64,000 bases of DNA. Origin: GCA-2731375 sp964631725. GTDB taxonomy: Bacteria > Pseudomonadota > Alphaproteobacteria > GCA-2731375. Below the pieces are notes generated by a model. That model saw only the letters and a list, made by a program, of their open reading frames with translations, had not been told where the DNA came from and did not search any database. The position numbers and the translations under genes are program-made. Positions 1-9,010 of this stretch are shown one piece after another; position 1 is the first letter of the stretch, and each line of letters begins with the position of its first letter. The stretch lies in the NCBI GenBank assembly GCA_964631725.1, contig CAZVYX010000026.1, positions 15,525-79,524 on the forward strand. The letters are read 5' to 3'.

Positions 1-1600
1 AACCGGCCCCACCGGCCACCCGTGCCTCGGCCATGCGGCGCAGTTCGGCGCGCTGGATCTTGGTGCCGTTGGCGCTTTGCGTGGTTGGAAACTCGTCCAG
101 GGCGAAAATCCGCATGGGCGCCTTGAAACGGGCCAGGGTATCGAGGCAATGCTGCCGCAGAACATCTTCGTCGAACGTGGCGCCGGGATTCATAATGACG
201 AAGCCGACGGCCCGGACCGCGCCCTCGGCCGTGGTGACGCCGACAACCTGGCTATCCGCCACGCTGTCATGGCCCATGATATGGCTCTCGATCTCGGCCG
301 GACTGGTGAGAAATCCGCCCAGGCGCAGGACATCGCCCATGCGCTGGAGATAAAGGAAGCGGCCATCCTCGGTTAGCTCACCCAAATCGCCGGAGCGCAG
401 GAAACCGTCATCTGTGAACTCCTCCGCCGTGGCCTCCGGATTCAAGAAATATTCGTTCATCAGCGACGGGCCCTTCAGCTCCAACTCGCCGGCCTGACCG
501 GGGCCAAGCAATTCGCCGCTTTCGGGGTCGCGCACCCGCACTTCCGATTGCGCGCTGATCGGCTTGCCGCCGCCGGCAATCCTTTCCAACAGGGGCAGCT
601 CCAGGGGTTGCAGGGCGAACAGGGCCTGTACCTCGCTCATGCCATACAGGCCAACCATTCTGATGCCGCGCGCCTCGGCCCGGGCCGCCAGCTCGGCGTA
701 GTTGGTGGCAAATGCGGCGCTGCCGACGAAGCGCACGTTCGGCAATGGCTGGTCCAGGATGGAATCATCCAGGATCGATTGGATCATGTCGTCCGTGGCG
801 TTGAAATTGACCACGTTGTGCCGCGCCGCGATCTCCACGGTTTCCCGCGGATCGAACGAGGCGGTCAGAACCGTCGGCTGTCCCGAAGCGAGGCCGGCCA
901 TGATCTGGGTATAACCGAACACGCCGCAAAGCGGCATCATCTGCAACAACGCGCCGTTGGAGGTGCTGTAACCGAAACCCTCCGCCACCAGGCGGGCGTG
1001 GCGGGAAATGCTGCCCTGGGAATGCAAGACGAACTTCGGCGCCTTGGTGGTGCCGGAGGTGGTGAAGATGTTGCAGCCCGCATCCGGGCTGGCATGATCA
1101 TCGGCATAGGGCGCGCATTGGATCAGGTCGTTGTAGTCAAGACGCCGGCAATGGCCGACGGCGCCGGGAATGACGTCAACCTTCTGGCCTTCGTCATACA
1201 GGATCAGCGTTTTCAGCCCGGCCAGGGCGGCGGCGTCCGCGTCCGCCAGCAGGCCGAGGAAATCGATCTCGCGAAAACCGGGCCACATCACCAGGATCTC
1301 CGCCCCGGAACGGTTGATGATGTCCGAAACCTCGGACGAGCGGAAACGGGTGTTGACCGCAACCGCGATGGCGCCCAAACGGCAACAGCCCAGGCATAGG
1401 GCGAGATAGGCCGGGCAGTTCGGCAGCCACAGGGCCACCCTGTCGCCGGCCCCGATGCCCAGGTCCGCCAGCACCGTGGCGGCCCGGCGGCCCATGTCAT
1501 CGATTTCAGCGAAACTGATCGGCTCGTCATGATAGATAATTGCGGTATCGGCGCCATGGGCGGTGCTCAGATCCGCCAGCAATGCGGTAACGGTATCCAT
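1..1600 (-). CDS. Acyl-CoA synthetase (AMP-forming), 3' end cut by window
   Basis: ANL-superfamily ligase that would activate a carboxylic acid as acyl-AMP and then acyl-CoA. About 533 residues are visible and the frame is open to base 1, so only the extreme C-terminus is missing. Seen: the phosphate loop TTSGTTKAPK near residue 178, the YGMSE adenine-site motif near residue 320, the RSGDLGELTEDG hinge region near 400, and a C-terminal GTKIQR segment carrying the likely catalytic Lys. The start is the ATG at 1600, preceded by AGGGAG. It lies 24 bases downstream of the DUF6166 gene on the same strand. The substrate cannot be read from sequence; the neighbouring UbiX/UbiD pair suggests an aryl or unsaturated acid. 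Confidence 0.87.
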   Translation of the reverse strand, partial: MDTVTALLADLSTAHGADTAIIYHDEPISFAEIDDMGRRAATVLADLGIGAGDRVALWLPNCPAYLALCLGCCRLGAIAVAVNTRFRSSEVSDIINRSGAEILVMWPGFREIDFLGLLADADAAALAGLKTLILYDEGQKVDVIPGAVGHCRRLDYNDLIQCAPYADDHASPDAGCNIFTTSGTTKAPKFVLHSQGSISRHARLVAEGFGYSTSNGALLQMMPLCGVFGYTQIMAGLASGQPTVLTASFDPRETVEIAARHNVVNFNATDDMIQSILDDSILDQPLPNVRFVGSAAFATNYAELAARAEARGIRMVGLYGMSEVQALFALQPLELPLLERIAGGGKPISAQSEVRVRDPESGELLGPGQAGELELKGPSLMNEYFLNPEATAEEFTDDGFLRSGDLGELTEDGRFLYLQRMGDVLRLGGFLTSPAEIESHIMGHDSVADSQVVGVTTAEGAVRAVGFVIMNPGATFDEDVLRQHCLDTLARFKAPMRIFALDEFPTTQSANGTKIQRAELRRMAEARVAGGAG

Positions 1601-1624
1601 ACGCGGTAAAGACTCCCTACTGGA

Positions 1625-1984
1625 TTAGATCTCGCCCTTTACCTTGCGCAGCAAGGTTTTCAGGTCCATGGGCACGATCGCTGTTTCACTGATACGTTGA
1701 TCGATTTCGTCCGACGTCAGGCGCCAGCTATCACCGTCGATCTCGGCGATGAACACCTGCACGAAATTGCGATGGTTGCGCAGGGCGGCTTCGGCGCCGG
1801 CGTGGTCGGCCAGGATGGCCAGGGCCAACTGGCTGGGCCCGCTGCCTTCGTAGCCCCATTCAAATCCGCTGGCACGGAAATCGCGCAGATCCAGGCGCGG
1901 GTCCAGCGGCTGCCCATCGACGCTGACCGTGACCCGCTGGCCGTCCCGTGTTCCGACATAGGTTTTCGCGACAGAGTTATTCAT
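1625..1984 (-). CDS. DUF6166 family protein
   Basis: Small cytosolic protein of 119 residues with no known function. The segment GFEWGYEGSGPSQLALAIL in the middle is the hallmark I associate with DUF6166, a family often found in scattered accessory contexts. There is no signal peptide or membrane segment. An ATG at 1984 (MNNSVAKTY) is chosen because conservation appears to begin just after it; longer starts at 2002 and 2089 are possible and no start has a convincing ribosome site. It precedes the CoA ligase gene by 24 bases and is probably co-transcribed with it, divergently from ubiX. Confidence 0.7.
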   Translation of the reverse strand: MNNSVAKTYVGTRDGQRVTVSVDGQPLDPRLDLRDFRASGFEWGYEGSGPSQLALAILADHAGAEAALRNHRNFVQVFIAEIDGDSWRLTSDEIDQRISETAIVPMDLKTLLRKVKGEI

Positions 1985-2160
1985 GAAACGATCATAGAGC
2001 ATATCACACCGATCACGCGAGCCCGTCCATGGCGGCACTGCAATAGGGTCGGTTCTCAAGACGGCGGAGTATGATAGTCTTGGCCCCACAGGTCCCTACG
2101 GGGATCCGGAATTGTCGCCTAGATGAAAATGCCATTTGCCGCCAAAAAGGCCAGCCGATC

Positions 2161-2733
2161 ATGACTCAACCTCTCGTCGTTGCCCTAACCGGCGCCACCG
2201 GCATGATCTACGGCGTCGAGATGCTGAAGGTTCTCAAGCAGCTTAATATCCCGACCCATCTGATTGTCAGTGAGTCCGCCGCGATCAGCATTGGGATTGA
2301 AACCGATATGACCGTGCGGGACGTCAAGGCATTGGCCGATGTCGTCTACTCCAACAAGGACCTGGCGGCGGCGGTGTCCTCCGGCTCGTTCAAGACCCAG
2401 GGCATGATCGTAGCGCCGTGCACCATCAAGTCGTTGTCCGGCATCGCCAATTCCTACAACGACAACCTGGTGACGCGGGCGGCTGATGTAACGCTGAAGG
2501 AACGGCGGAAGCTCGTGCTCATGGTGCGCGAGGCGCCCCTGCACAAGGGACACCTAGAGCTGATGACCAGAGCCGTTGACCTGGGCGCGGTGATCCTGCC
2601 ACCGATGCCGGCCTTCTATCATGGGCCGCAAACGATCTTGGATATCGTCCACCAAAGCGTCGGCAAGGTGCTCGATCAATTCGACATTGAGCACAATCTG
2701 TTTGAACGCTGGAAAGGCGGCGGCAACGGATGA
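2161..2733 (+). CDS. ubiX: UbiX-family flavin prenyltransferase
   Basis: Predicted to make prenylated FMN, the cofactor of UbiD-type decarboxylases, from FMN and dimethylallyl phosphate. It is 190 residues long, the normal size for the family. The N-terminus has the flavin-binding VVALTGATGMIYG loop (usual form GASGxxYG), followed by VAPCTIKSLSGIANSYNDNLVTRA and the REAPLHKGHLELM region typical of UbiX/Pad1. The frame is open further upstream, but the ATG at 2161 (MTQPLVV) fits the family start. It overlaps the next gene by four bases (ATGA). The partner UbiD decarboxylase is on the opposite strand at 4636-5997. It may serve one catabolic UbiD, like the B subunits of hydroxyarylic acid decarboxylases, rather than ubiquinone synthesis. 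Confidence 0.88.
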   Translation: MTQPLVVALTGATGMIYGVEMLKVLKQLNIPTHLIVSESAAISIGIETDMTVRDVKALADVVYSNKDLAAAVSSGSFKTQGMIVAPCTIKSLSGIANSYNDNLVTRAADVTLKERRKLVLMVREAPLHKGHLELMTRAVDLGAVILPPMPAFYHGPQTILDIVHQSVGKVLDQFDIEHNLFERWKGGGNG

Positions 2734-3203
2734 CCCTGGCCGCCCGAATTCTCGAGCAGCTTCGGGGGCATACGGTTTGTACGCTGGCGACGGCATCGGA
2801 TGATGGCGTGCATGCCGCCTCCCTGATGTACGCGCTGGACGGATATGCGCTGGTCTGGCTTTCCGAGGCCAAATCAAGGCACTCCCGGCATATTGAAAAC
2901 ACGCCTGAGGTGGCGGTGACCATCGCCCGGCAATACGACGATTTCGAAGCGATCGTGGGCCTGCAAATGGCCGGGCGGGCGATGCGGATCACGGCGGCGG
3001 CGAACAAGCAGGCAACGCTGGCCCTGCTGGCCGCGCGCTATCCCTTTCTGGAGCAGTTTCAAAGCGGCCCCAAGGCGCTCGTCGCCCGTTTTGCCGCGAT
3101 CGACTACTACCGCTTCGACCCGCAAACAATAACCCTGATCGACAATTCCAAAGGTTTCGGCCACAAGGAGACGCTGGCGGCACCGTTCCCCGCCATGGCT
3201 TGA
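2730..3203 (+). CDS. Pyridoxamine 5'-phosphate oxidase-like flavin-binding protein
   Basis: A 157-residue split-barrel protein of the PNPOx/HugZ-like group that would bind FMN or a related flavin. Features seen are the N-terminal strand TVCTLATASDDGVHAASLMYALDG, the SRHIENTPEVAVTIARQYDDF helix-strand pair, and a C-terminal IDYYRFDPQTITLIDNSKGFG segment. Its start overlaps the ubiX stop by four bases (ATGA), so translation is probably coupled. That pairing suggests it works on or with flavin, or reduces a product of the decarboxylation pathway, but this is inference. It ends 11 bases from the convergent CoA ligase. Confidence 0.75.
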   Translation: MTLAARILEQLRGHTVCTLATASDDGVHAASLMYALDGYALVWLSEAKSRHSRHIENTPEVAVTIARQYDDFEAIVGLQMAGRAMRITAAANKQATLALLAARYPFLEQFQSGPKALVARFAAIDYYRFDPQTITLIDNSKGFGHKETLAAPFPAMA

Positions 3204-3214
3204 AATTCCGGCGA

Positions 3215-4615
3215 TCAGCCTTGCAGTTTGGCCTTCAGGATCTTGCCCGTCGGTCCCTTGGGCAATTCATCCAGCAGGTGAACATCCCTGGGATATTTGA
3301 AGTTGGCCAGGTGTTGCTTGCAATAGTCAATGATCGTCTCGGCCGTTAGGCCGGCGCCAGGGTGGAGTGCGACAAAGGCGGCGATTTCCTCGCCCAATTC
3401 CCGGTGCGGCACACCGATCACCGCCGCCTCGGCGATATCGGGATGGGACAGCAGGACCTGCTCAACCGATCCCGCCGCGATGGTATAACCGCCTCTGAGG
3501 ATAATATCCTTGAGGCGGCCTTCGATGCGGACGAAACCATCGCCATCGATACTGGCCAGATCGCCCGTCTTGAACCATTCCGCCGCCAGGACCGTGTCGG
3601 TTTGCTCGGCCTCGTTTAAGTAACCGCTCATGCGGGCCGGCGAGTTGATCCAAAGTTCACCGACCTCGCCATTGGCCAGATCGTTGCCGTCGCTATCAAC
3701 GATGCGCAGCTTTACCTCCGCCACCGCCCGCCCGATGGCGTCCGGCACGTCGCGGTCATCCAGCGCGGCATAGGAGATCGGCCGGAACAGCTCGGTCATG
3801 CCGTAGCCGCGTATGATGCGCGTTCCCGTCGCCCGCCGCCATTGCTCCGCCAGCTCCCAGGAACAGGGCGCGGCACCGGAGGCGGCAAAGCGCAGGCTGG
3901 AAAGATCAGTGTTGGGCAAGGCCGGACTATCGACGATCAGTTGGAACATGGTGGCGACGCCGGGATAGACGGTGACGCCGTGCGCCGCGATGGCGGCCAG
4001 GGCATCTTCGGCTGAGAAACGCGGCAGGAAGACCACCGTAGCGCCAGCCAGCAGTGGCGCCAGAATGGTGCCGAAAATACCCAAGGAATGGGCCGGCGGC
4101 AGTGTCGAGAGCACGACATCCGCCGGTGAGAGGTCGAGAATTGGCCCACGCCAATGCTCAAGCGCCGTATGGGTGGCGCGATGGGACAGCACCACGCCCT
4201 TGGGCACCCCGGTGCTGCCGGAGGTGAACAGGATGAAAGCCGCATCCGCCTCCGCGACCTGCCGGGCCTCGAACGCGGCCTCCGCCACAGAGTGCTCTCG
4301 CAGCACCACCTTGGCATCAAGGGTGGTAAGGATGGTGGATTTTTCATCCTCGGCAAGACGTGGGTTGAGGGGCGTGACGGCGGCGCCCGCCTTCAGGGCG
4401 CCAAGCAAGGCAATTGTCAGGTCGACCGGATCATCGAATTCCAGTGCCACGCGGTCGCCGGCCGCGACACCGCGCGCGGCGAGGCCGGCGGCAACCGCGC
4501 CGGCCCGGCCATCAAGCTCTTTCCAGCACAGCGTAGCTTCGCCGTGAATGATGACGTCCTTGCCGGGCGCGCGCTTGGCGGCGGCTTCAAGGGCGGCTGC
4601 GAGATTGCCCGGCAT
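3215..4615 (-). CDS. Acyl-CoA synthetase (AMP-forming), class I adenylate-forming ligase
   Basis: A 466-residue ANL-superfamily enzyme. Motifs seen: ILFTSGSTGVPKGVVLSHRA (ATP phosphate loop, about residues 150-170), the GYGMTE motif near 290, FKTGDLASIDGDGFVRIEGR near 365-385 and the C-terminal PKGPTGKILKAKL with the catalytic Lys. It is shorter than typical 500-550 residue members but complete. The ATG at 4615 follows an AAAGG-like site; the frame extends upstream to 4747, into the ubiD coding region, which argues against the longer form. It lies 20 bases downstream of ubiD on the same strand, so the two are probably one transcript: decarboxylation and CoA activation in one aromatic or unsaturated acid pathway. 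Confidence 0.87.
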   Translation of the reverse strand: MPGNLAAALEAAAKRAPGKDVIIHGEATLCWKELDGRAGAVAAGLAARGVAAGDRVALEFDDPVDLTIALLGALKAGAAVTPLNPRLAEDEKSTILTTLDAKVVLREHSVAEAAFEARQVAEADAAFILFTSGSTGVPKGVVLSHRATHTALEHWRGPILDLSPADVVLSTLPPAHSLGIFGTILAPLLAGATVVFLPRFSAEDALAAIAAHGVTVYPGVATMFQLIVDSPALPNTDLSSLRFAASGAAPCSWELAEQWRRATGTRIIRGYGMTELFRPISYAALDDRDVPDAIGRAVAEVKLRIVDSDGNDLANGEVGELWINSPARMSGYLNEAEQTDTVLAAEWFKTGDLASIDGDGFVRIEGRLKDIILRGGYTIAAGSVEQVLLSHPDIAEAAVIGVPHRELGEEIAAFVALHPGAGLTAETIIDYCKQHLANFKYPRDVHLLDELPKGPTGKILKAKLQG

Positions 4616-4635
4616 GCCCTTTTCCCGCTCCCCGG

Positions 4636-5997
4636 TTACGAGTTCAGGATTTCGTCCATGTCGACCGCGTCCCAGACGCCATCGGGGAAGCTGTGGCGCG
4701 GGGTGAACTCGGCCAGTGTCGGCTTGGCCGTGGCATCGAGGCCCCATTTCGAGGTGAAGCCGTCGTTGCCGGCGGTCGAGGGATCGAGATCCGAGCCGCG
4801 GGCGTTGGAAATGATCGTGATATCACGGTCCGGCTGACAGCGTGTGGCGATGGCCCAGTTCACCTGGCGGTCGTTGAAGACGTCGACGTCCTGATCGACC
4901 ACCACGACCCTTTTCATGTAGAGGTCGGAGCCAAATACGGCCAGCAAGGCATTCTTCGCCTGACCGGCCAGGCGCTGTTCAATGGAGACAAAACAGGTGA
5001 AGGGGTTCGGTACCCGGATCTGCCGGACCGAGGGAACCATGGCGCGGACGGCGCGATACAGATTGGCTTCCATGGGTATGGTCGACAGCAACATGTGATC
5101 GAGATGGCCGACGGAAATATCCTGGTAATAGGCACCCTTGCGATGGGTGATGGCGTTGACCTTGATCACTTCGCGGTCCCGGGCACCCAGGCTGTAGCCG
5201 GTGAACTCGCCGAACGGCCCTTCCATGACCATTTCGTGGGGCAGGATCTCGGTTTCCAAAATCAATTCCGCATGGGCCGGCGCCATGAGATCGGAGGTTT
5301 CACACTTCACCATTTCCAGCGGCTCTTCCAGCAGGGCGCCGATGATGCCGCGTTCATCCTCGTCGATGGAGCCGATCGCCAGACAGCCGAGCGCGATAGC
5401 CGGATGCACGCCGATCGCAATCACCACGGGCAGGGATTCGCCCCGCGAGGCGGCGATCTGGTGGTACTCCCATAAATGCTTGCCCAGGGTGAGGTGGATG
5501 GCGGCGGTGTTCTTTGAGGTGATCATCAGGCGGTTGTAGGCGCAGTTCCATACCTCGCTGTCGGGATCCTTGGCGAAGGTGATGCCGGCGGTGATATAGG
5601 CCCCGGCGTCGCCCTTGTGATGTTCGATCTGCGGCAGCTTGGTCAGATCGACCTCGTCGCCGGTCATGATCACATCCTTGCAGGGCCCGGTCGCGACCTC
5701 CTTTGGCGGGATCGGGTTTTCCATGGCATCAAGGTACCTATGCAGCATTTCCTTGGGATCGGCGTTGATCGCCATGGCCAGGCGCGAGCGGGAGGCATGC
5801 AGGTTGGTCAGAACGGGAAACTCGGTGCCGGCAACATCCTCGAACGTCATGACCGGACGCTTGCCCGCGACCTGTTCCAGTTTCGCCACCGTGGCGGTAA
5901 TCTCGAAGGCGGGGTTGACCTCCCGCTCGACCCTGATCAGATCCTCGCTGTTGCGCGTGCGGATAAAGTCGAGATAGCTGGCGAGGTCCTGGGGCAT
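4636..5997 (-). CDS. UbiD-family (prenyl-FMN dependent) decarboxylase
   Basis: Reversible non-oxidative decarboxylase of 453 residues, the usual family length. The catalytic residues of the family are visible: Arg156 in NCAYNRLMI and the Glu259/Glu264 pair in the EGPFGEFTGY motif, matching the Arg-Glu-Glu triad of Fdc1-type enzymes. The C-terminal domain includes PSTAGNDGFTSKWGLDAT. The start is the ATG at 5997 (MPQDLASYLD), nine codons inside the longest frame. It is followed 20 bases later by a CoA ligase, with ubiX and a flavoprotein gene on the opposite strand nearby. The length and neighbourhood fit a catabolic hydroxyarylic or aryl acid decarboxylase better than ubiquinone biosynthetic UbiD, which is usually near 490 residues. 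The substrate is unknown. Confidence 0.9.
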   Translation of the reverse strand: MPQDLASYLDFIRTRNSEDLIRVEREVNPAFEITATVAKLEQVAGKRPVMTFEDVAGTEFPVLTNLHASRSRLAMAINADPKEMLHRYLDAMENPIPPKEVATGPCKDVIMTGDEVDLTKLPQIEHHKGDAGAYITAGITFAKDPDSEVWNCAYNRLMITSKNTAAIHLTLGKHLWEYHQIAASRGESLPVVIAIGVHPAIALGCLAIGSIDEDERGIIGALLEEPLEMVKCETSDLMAPAHAELILETEILPHEMVMEGPFGEFTGYSLGARDREVIKVNAITHRKGAYYQDISVGHLDHMLLSTIPMEANLYRAVRAMVPSVRQIRVPNPFTCFVSIEQRLAGQAKNALLAVFGSDLYMKRVVVVDQDVDVFNDRQVNWAIATRCQPDRDITIISNARGSDLDPSTAGNDGFTSKWGLDATAKPTLAEFTPRHSFPDGVWDAVDMDEILNS

Positions 5998-6109
5998 GCT
6001 GATTTCCGTTCGGCGAAAGGGCAAATACAGAAAAGCACGGTAGTCAAACTCCCGAAGCGGTGCAAGTTCCGCCCTTCGGGCAGGCGCCTGGCCGGAATAT
6101 TCCGACTAT

Positions 6110-6202
6110 TCAATCCGCCGGCAGCATGATGTTCAGGGATATGCCCTCTCCAAAGTCCGGCGCTTCCGCCGTCGTCTCCCGATCGGCATCGCAGTGGTCC
6201 AT
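6110..6202 (-). other. Short ORF, possible frameshifted tail of the enolase-family gene
   Basis: A 30-codon ORF (ATG at 6202, stop at 6110) starts just past the stop codon of the mandelate racemase-family gene. Its frame runs open back into that gene. The predicted residues APDFGEGISLNIML look like ordinary protein rather than noise. It could be a true small ORF, a chance frame, or the original C-terminal tail displaced by an indel. No ribosome site was recognised. Nothing else was seen between 6025 and 6209. Confidence 0.25.
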
Positions 6203-6209
6203 TTTCAGA

Positions 6210-7319
6210 TCATGGGTCCAGGCGCCGCGTCTGCAATTCGCTCTCAACGAAATCGATGCCCAACCCCGGCGCATCCGTGAGCGCGAACAATCCATCGACC
6301 GGGCGGGGCGGACGGTCGAATACCGCGTGCATGCGGCTGCTGGGATCATTCCATTCGCAGGGTTTGGTGGCATGCAATTGGGCCGCACAGACATGCAAAT
6401 TCGCCAGATGCCCGATCATCGGCTGGGTCTGGTGCGATACCAGTTCAACACCATGGGCCTGTGCCAGCGCCGCGCATCTTAGTAACCCCGTGATGCCGCC
6501 CATCTTAACGATATCAGGCTGGATCATGCGGACCCCGGCTTCGATCAGGTCTACCAGGCCAGCGGTCGAATAGGTCTGCTCGCCCGCCGATACGGTTATG
6601 GACAGCTTCCGGGCGACCTCCCCCATCGCCTTGACGTGGTAGTGCTGGACCGGTTCCTCGAACCACCAATAGCCGAGATCTTCCAACACCCGGCCGACCC
6701 GGATTGCGCCGCCGGTCGAATAGCCGTTGTTGGCATCGAAGGCGAGCGGGAAATCGTCGCCGACGAGCTTGCGCACGGCCCGCGCCTTTTCAAGGTGGTC
6801 GGGAATATCCCCATCCAGGTTGACCCGCGCATTATCGAAACGGATTTTTATCGCCGCTGGTTGGTCCTGCATCCGCTGCTCAACAATGCGCAGAACATCG
6901 TCCAGCTTGCGCTCCACGCCGTTGCCGCCGATGGAGGCGTAAAAGGGCAGCGCGGTGCGCCAGGCGCCACCCAACAGCTTATAAATCGGCTGACCGAAGA
7001 GCTTGCCCTTCAAATCCCACAGCGCGATGTCAATTGCCGCCAGCGCACCGGTCAGGGCGCCTTCGGGACCCAGTTTGGCCAGCGTATGGCTCAACCGATC
7101 CTGCAGCACGGCATGGTCCAAGGGGTCGGCGCCGATCAAACGCGGCGCGATATCATGGACAATCATGCCAAGCGAGGCGAGCCCGCCCTGCATGGGCGAT
7201 GCCTCGCCCACGCCATATTGTCCATCGTCGCTGTAAACGCGCACGAAGGCGCTGCGCTGCGCCGCCCTGTCATCAGGCGACCATTGCACCTGAAACGCCT
7301 CAATTCGCTCAATTCGCAT
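6210..7319 (-). CDS. Mandelate racemase/muconate lactonizing enzyme family protein
   Basis: Enolase-superfamily enzyme of 369 residues that would abstract a proton alpha to a carboxylate. Seen: the N-terminal capping domain, KIR (Lys158, Arg160) in the KxK position, metal ligands Asp195 (FDANNGY), Glu221 or Glu222 (FEEP) and Glu247 (AGEQ), and the Asp269/His296 dyad (QPDIVKMGG, VSHQTQ). This arrangement is the mandelate racemase subgroup, which holds many sugar-acid dehydratases and racemases. The Arg at the second KxK position means the exact reaction is open. The gene is upstream of ubiD on the same strand with a 212-base gap, so co-transcription is possible but not shown. The C-terminus may be shortened by a frameshift (see the short ORF at 6110-6202). 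Confidence 0.85.
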   Translation of the reverse strand: MRIERIEAFQVQWSPDDRAAQRSAFVRVYSDDGQYGVGEASPMQGGLASLGMIVHDIAPRLIGADPLDHAVLQDRLSHTLAKLGPEGALTGALAAIDIALWDLKGKLFGQPIYKLLGGAWRTALPFYASIGGNGVERKLDDVLRIVEQRMQDQPAAIKIRFDNARVNLDGDIPDHLEKARAVRKLVGDDFPLAFDANNGYSTGGAIRVGRVLEDLGYWWFEEPVQHYHVKAMGEVARKLSITVSAGEQTYSTAGLVDLIEAGVRMIQPDIVKMGGITGLLRCAALAQAHGVELVSHQTQPMIGHLANLHVCAAQLHATKPCEWNDPSSRMHAVFDRPPRPVDGLFALTDAPGLGIDFVESELQTRRLDP

Positions 7320-7453
7320 CGAGTCTCTCCCTTTGCCGACAATCTACTTTAATTAATCGGAAAGGCCAGGCGTGACGAAAACCTGGACGTCTGGCCATTT
7401 CGCCGCCTTGCGGGCATGATCGGCGAAACAGGCCCAACATCTGGTGAGCTAAC

Positions 7454-7855
7454 ATGAACAGTGGCAACGGCGATGGCGCCGCCAATGATCCGGTTTCGCA
7501 TGCGAGAGCCGTCATGGCGGCACATATCGCGGCACTCAACACCGGCGACGAAACGGCTCTGGCCGCGACCCTGCATTTCCCCCACTACCGGCTGTCGGAA
7601 GGCAGGTTGAAGACCTGGGATGGGCCGGCGCAATACCTGGCCGATTTCCACGCCCGGGCCGGCGATGGCTGGCACCACAGCGAATGGAATTCTCTGGATC
7701 TGATCGCGGCGGAGCCGGACAAGGTTCACCTCGATGTGCGGTTCACCCGCTACAGGGAGGACGGCACCGAGCTTGGCAAGTTCAGATCCCTATGGGTCAT
7801 CGCCGAAATTAACGGCGTCTGGGCCGCGCAACTCCGCTCCACGTTTGCGCCTTAG
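7454..7855 (+). CDS. NTF2/SnoaL-like protein
   Basis: A 133-residue cytosolic protein with the look of an NTF2-like cone fold: an N-terminal helix (ARAVMAAHIAALNTGDETAL), then FHFPHYRL-type and WDGPAQYLADFHAR segments, and C-terminal strands KVHLDVRFTRYREDG and RSLWVIAEINGVWAAQLRS. Families of this shape include small isomerases, dehydratases and ligand-binding proteins, so the function is not assigned. The ATG at 7454 is the first in the frame. It stands alone on the plus strand, divergent from the enolase-family gene. The 234 bases after it (7856-8089) hold no recognisable feature. Confidence 0.7.
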   Translation: MNSGNGDGAANDPVSHARAVMAAHIAALNTGDETALAATLHFPHYRLSEGRLKTWDGPAQYLADFHARAGDGWHHSEWNSLDLIAAEPDKVHLDVRFTRYREDGTELGKFRSLWVIAEINGVWAAQLRSTFAP

Positions 7856-8095
7856 AAGCCGGCACAGATTTTCGAAGGCGGAAGTATGAAGGGCGCGGGC
7901 GACAACCCTCGACATCGTTGCTGCATCCAGATCGCTGCGGAAATCACTTAATCCAACAAGTAGATCCAACAAGGCGTGGGATGATCTATAGACCCAGGCG
8001 GCATGAATATCGCCCTATCGATCAACGTTATGCTATTTACCCCAAAAGCCGAATGGTGCGGCCTCGGGGTCGATTGAAATATTGGGGAAATGCCC

Positions 8096-9010
8096 ATGTT
8101 CAGGTTTTTGGTTGCCAGCTTTCTATTGTCTACACTTGCCTTTGCCGATGTTGGAATCGGCACGGCGCAAGCTGAGAAGGTGCGCATCAAGCATGATGGT
8201 CTGACGCTTAACGGTGAGCTCAATATCGTTGAGGGCAAGATCCTCAAGGATGGCGTGGTCCTGGTGGTGCATGGCACGCTGGCCCATAGCGGCATGGGGA
8301 CGATCAAGAATCTGACTGACGTTCTGGCCGAACGTGAGCTCAACACCCTGGCCATCACCCTGTCACTCGGCGTCGATGACCGCCACGGCATGTATGACTG
8401 CAAAGTGGCGCACCGGCACCGCCATCTTGATGCGCTGAAAGAGATCGAGGCTTGGATGGCATGGCTGCAATCCAGGGGCGTAGGCGACGTGGTGCTGTTC
8501 GGCCATTCGCGCGGCGGCAATCAGGTGGCGCGTTATGCGGCGGAACAGGGGCATGTCCTCCTCAAGCGGCTGGTATTGTTGGCGCCGGCTAACTGGGATG
8601 AAACGCGCGCCGCCAAGGGCTTCGAAAGGAACCACGGCCAACCGCTGTCGTCCGCCTTGGAGAAGGCGCGGGCACTGTTGAAGGCCGGCAGAAGTAGCGA
8701 GATCATGAAAGGCATGGGCCTGCTTTTTTGTCGCGGCGCGGACGTGTCGGCCGAAAGCTTTGTTTCCTATTACCAGCCCGATCTGCGCTTCGATACGCCC
8801 AGCATTCTAAACGAAATCAAGGTGCCGACGCTGGTCATCGCTGGTGGCAAGGATATCGTCGTTCGCGGATTGGCCGAACAGGTCGAGGGCCTGGCGGACG
8901 GCAGCCGACTGCAATTGACGGTCATAGATGATGCCGGCCATTTCTTCCTCGATCTGCTGGCCGAGGATGTCGCCGATGCCATGGAGGCGTTTCTTTCACC
9001 GGGCGGCTAG
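8096..9010 (+). CDS. Secreted alpha/beta hydrolase
   Basis: Predicted exported serine hydrolase of about 304 residues. A signal peptide ending near GTAQA-EK covers the first 25 or so residues. The core shows VVLVVHGTLAH (oxyanion region), the nucleophile elbow FGHSRGGNQ with Ser138, an acid in VIAGGKDIVV and the catalytic His in DDAGHFF. It resembles UPF0613/DUF1749-type hydrolases; the substrate is unknown. Two in-frame ATGs exist at 8090 and 8096. GGGG at 8084-8087 is too close to the first and well spaced for the second, so 8096 is chosen. Single gene; 9011-9184 downstream holds nothing recognised. Confidence 0.82.
   Translation: MFRFLVASFLLSTLAFADVGIGTAQAEKVRIKHDGLTLNGELNIVEGKILKDGVVLVVHGTLAHSGMGTIKNLTDVLAERELNTLAITLSLGVDDRHGMYDCKVAHRHRHLDALKEIEAWMAWLQSRGVGDVVLFGHSRGGNQVARYAAEQGHVLLKRLVLLAPANWDETRAAKGFERNHGQPLSSALEKARALLKAGRSSEIMKGMGLLFCRGADVSAESFVSYYQPDLRFDTPSILNEIKVPTLVIAGGKDIVVRGLAEQVEGLADGSRLQLTVIDDAGHFFLDLLAEDVADAMEAFLSPGG

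Noticed and set aside
548..1399. 283-codon plus-strand frame in the first CoA ligase
   Set aside because: It lies opposite the conserved ligase motifs, which are intact on the minus strand.
6180..6212. Readthrough of the UGA ending the enolase-family gene, as a second selenoprotein
   Set aside because: The codons after this UGA give a Gly/Arg/His-rich string with no redox motif; unlike the AhpD case there is no Cys partner.
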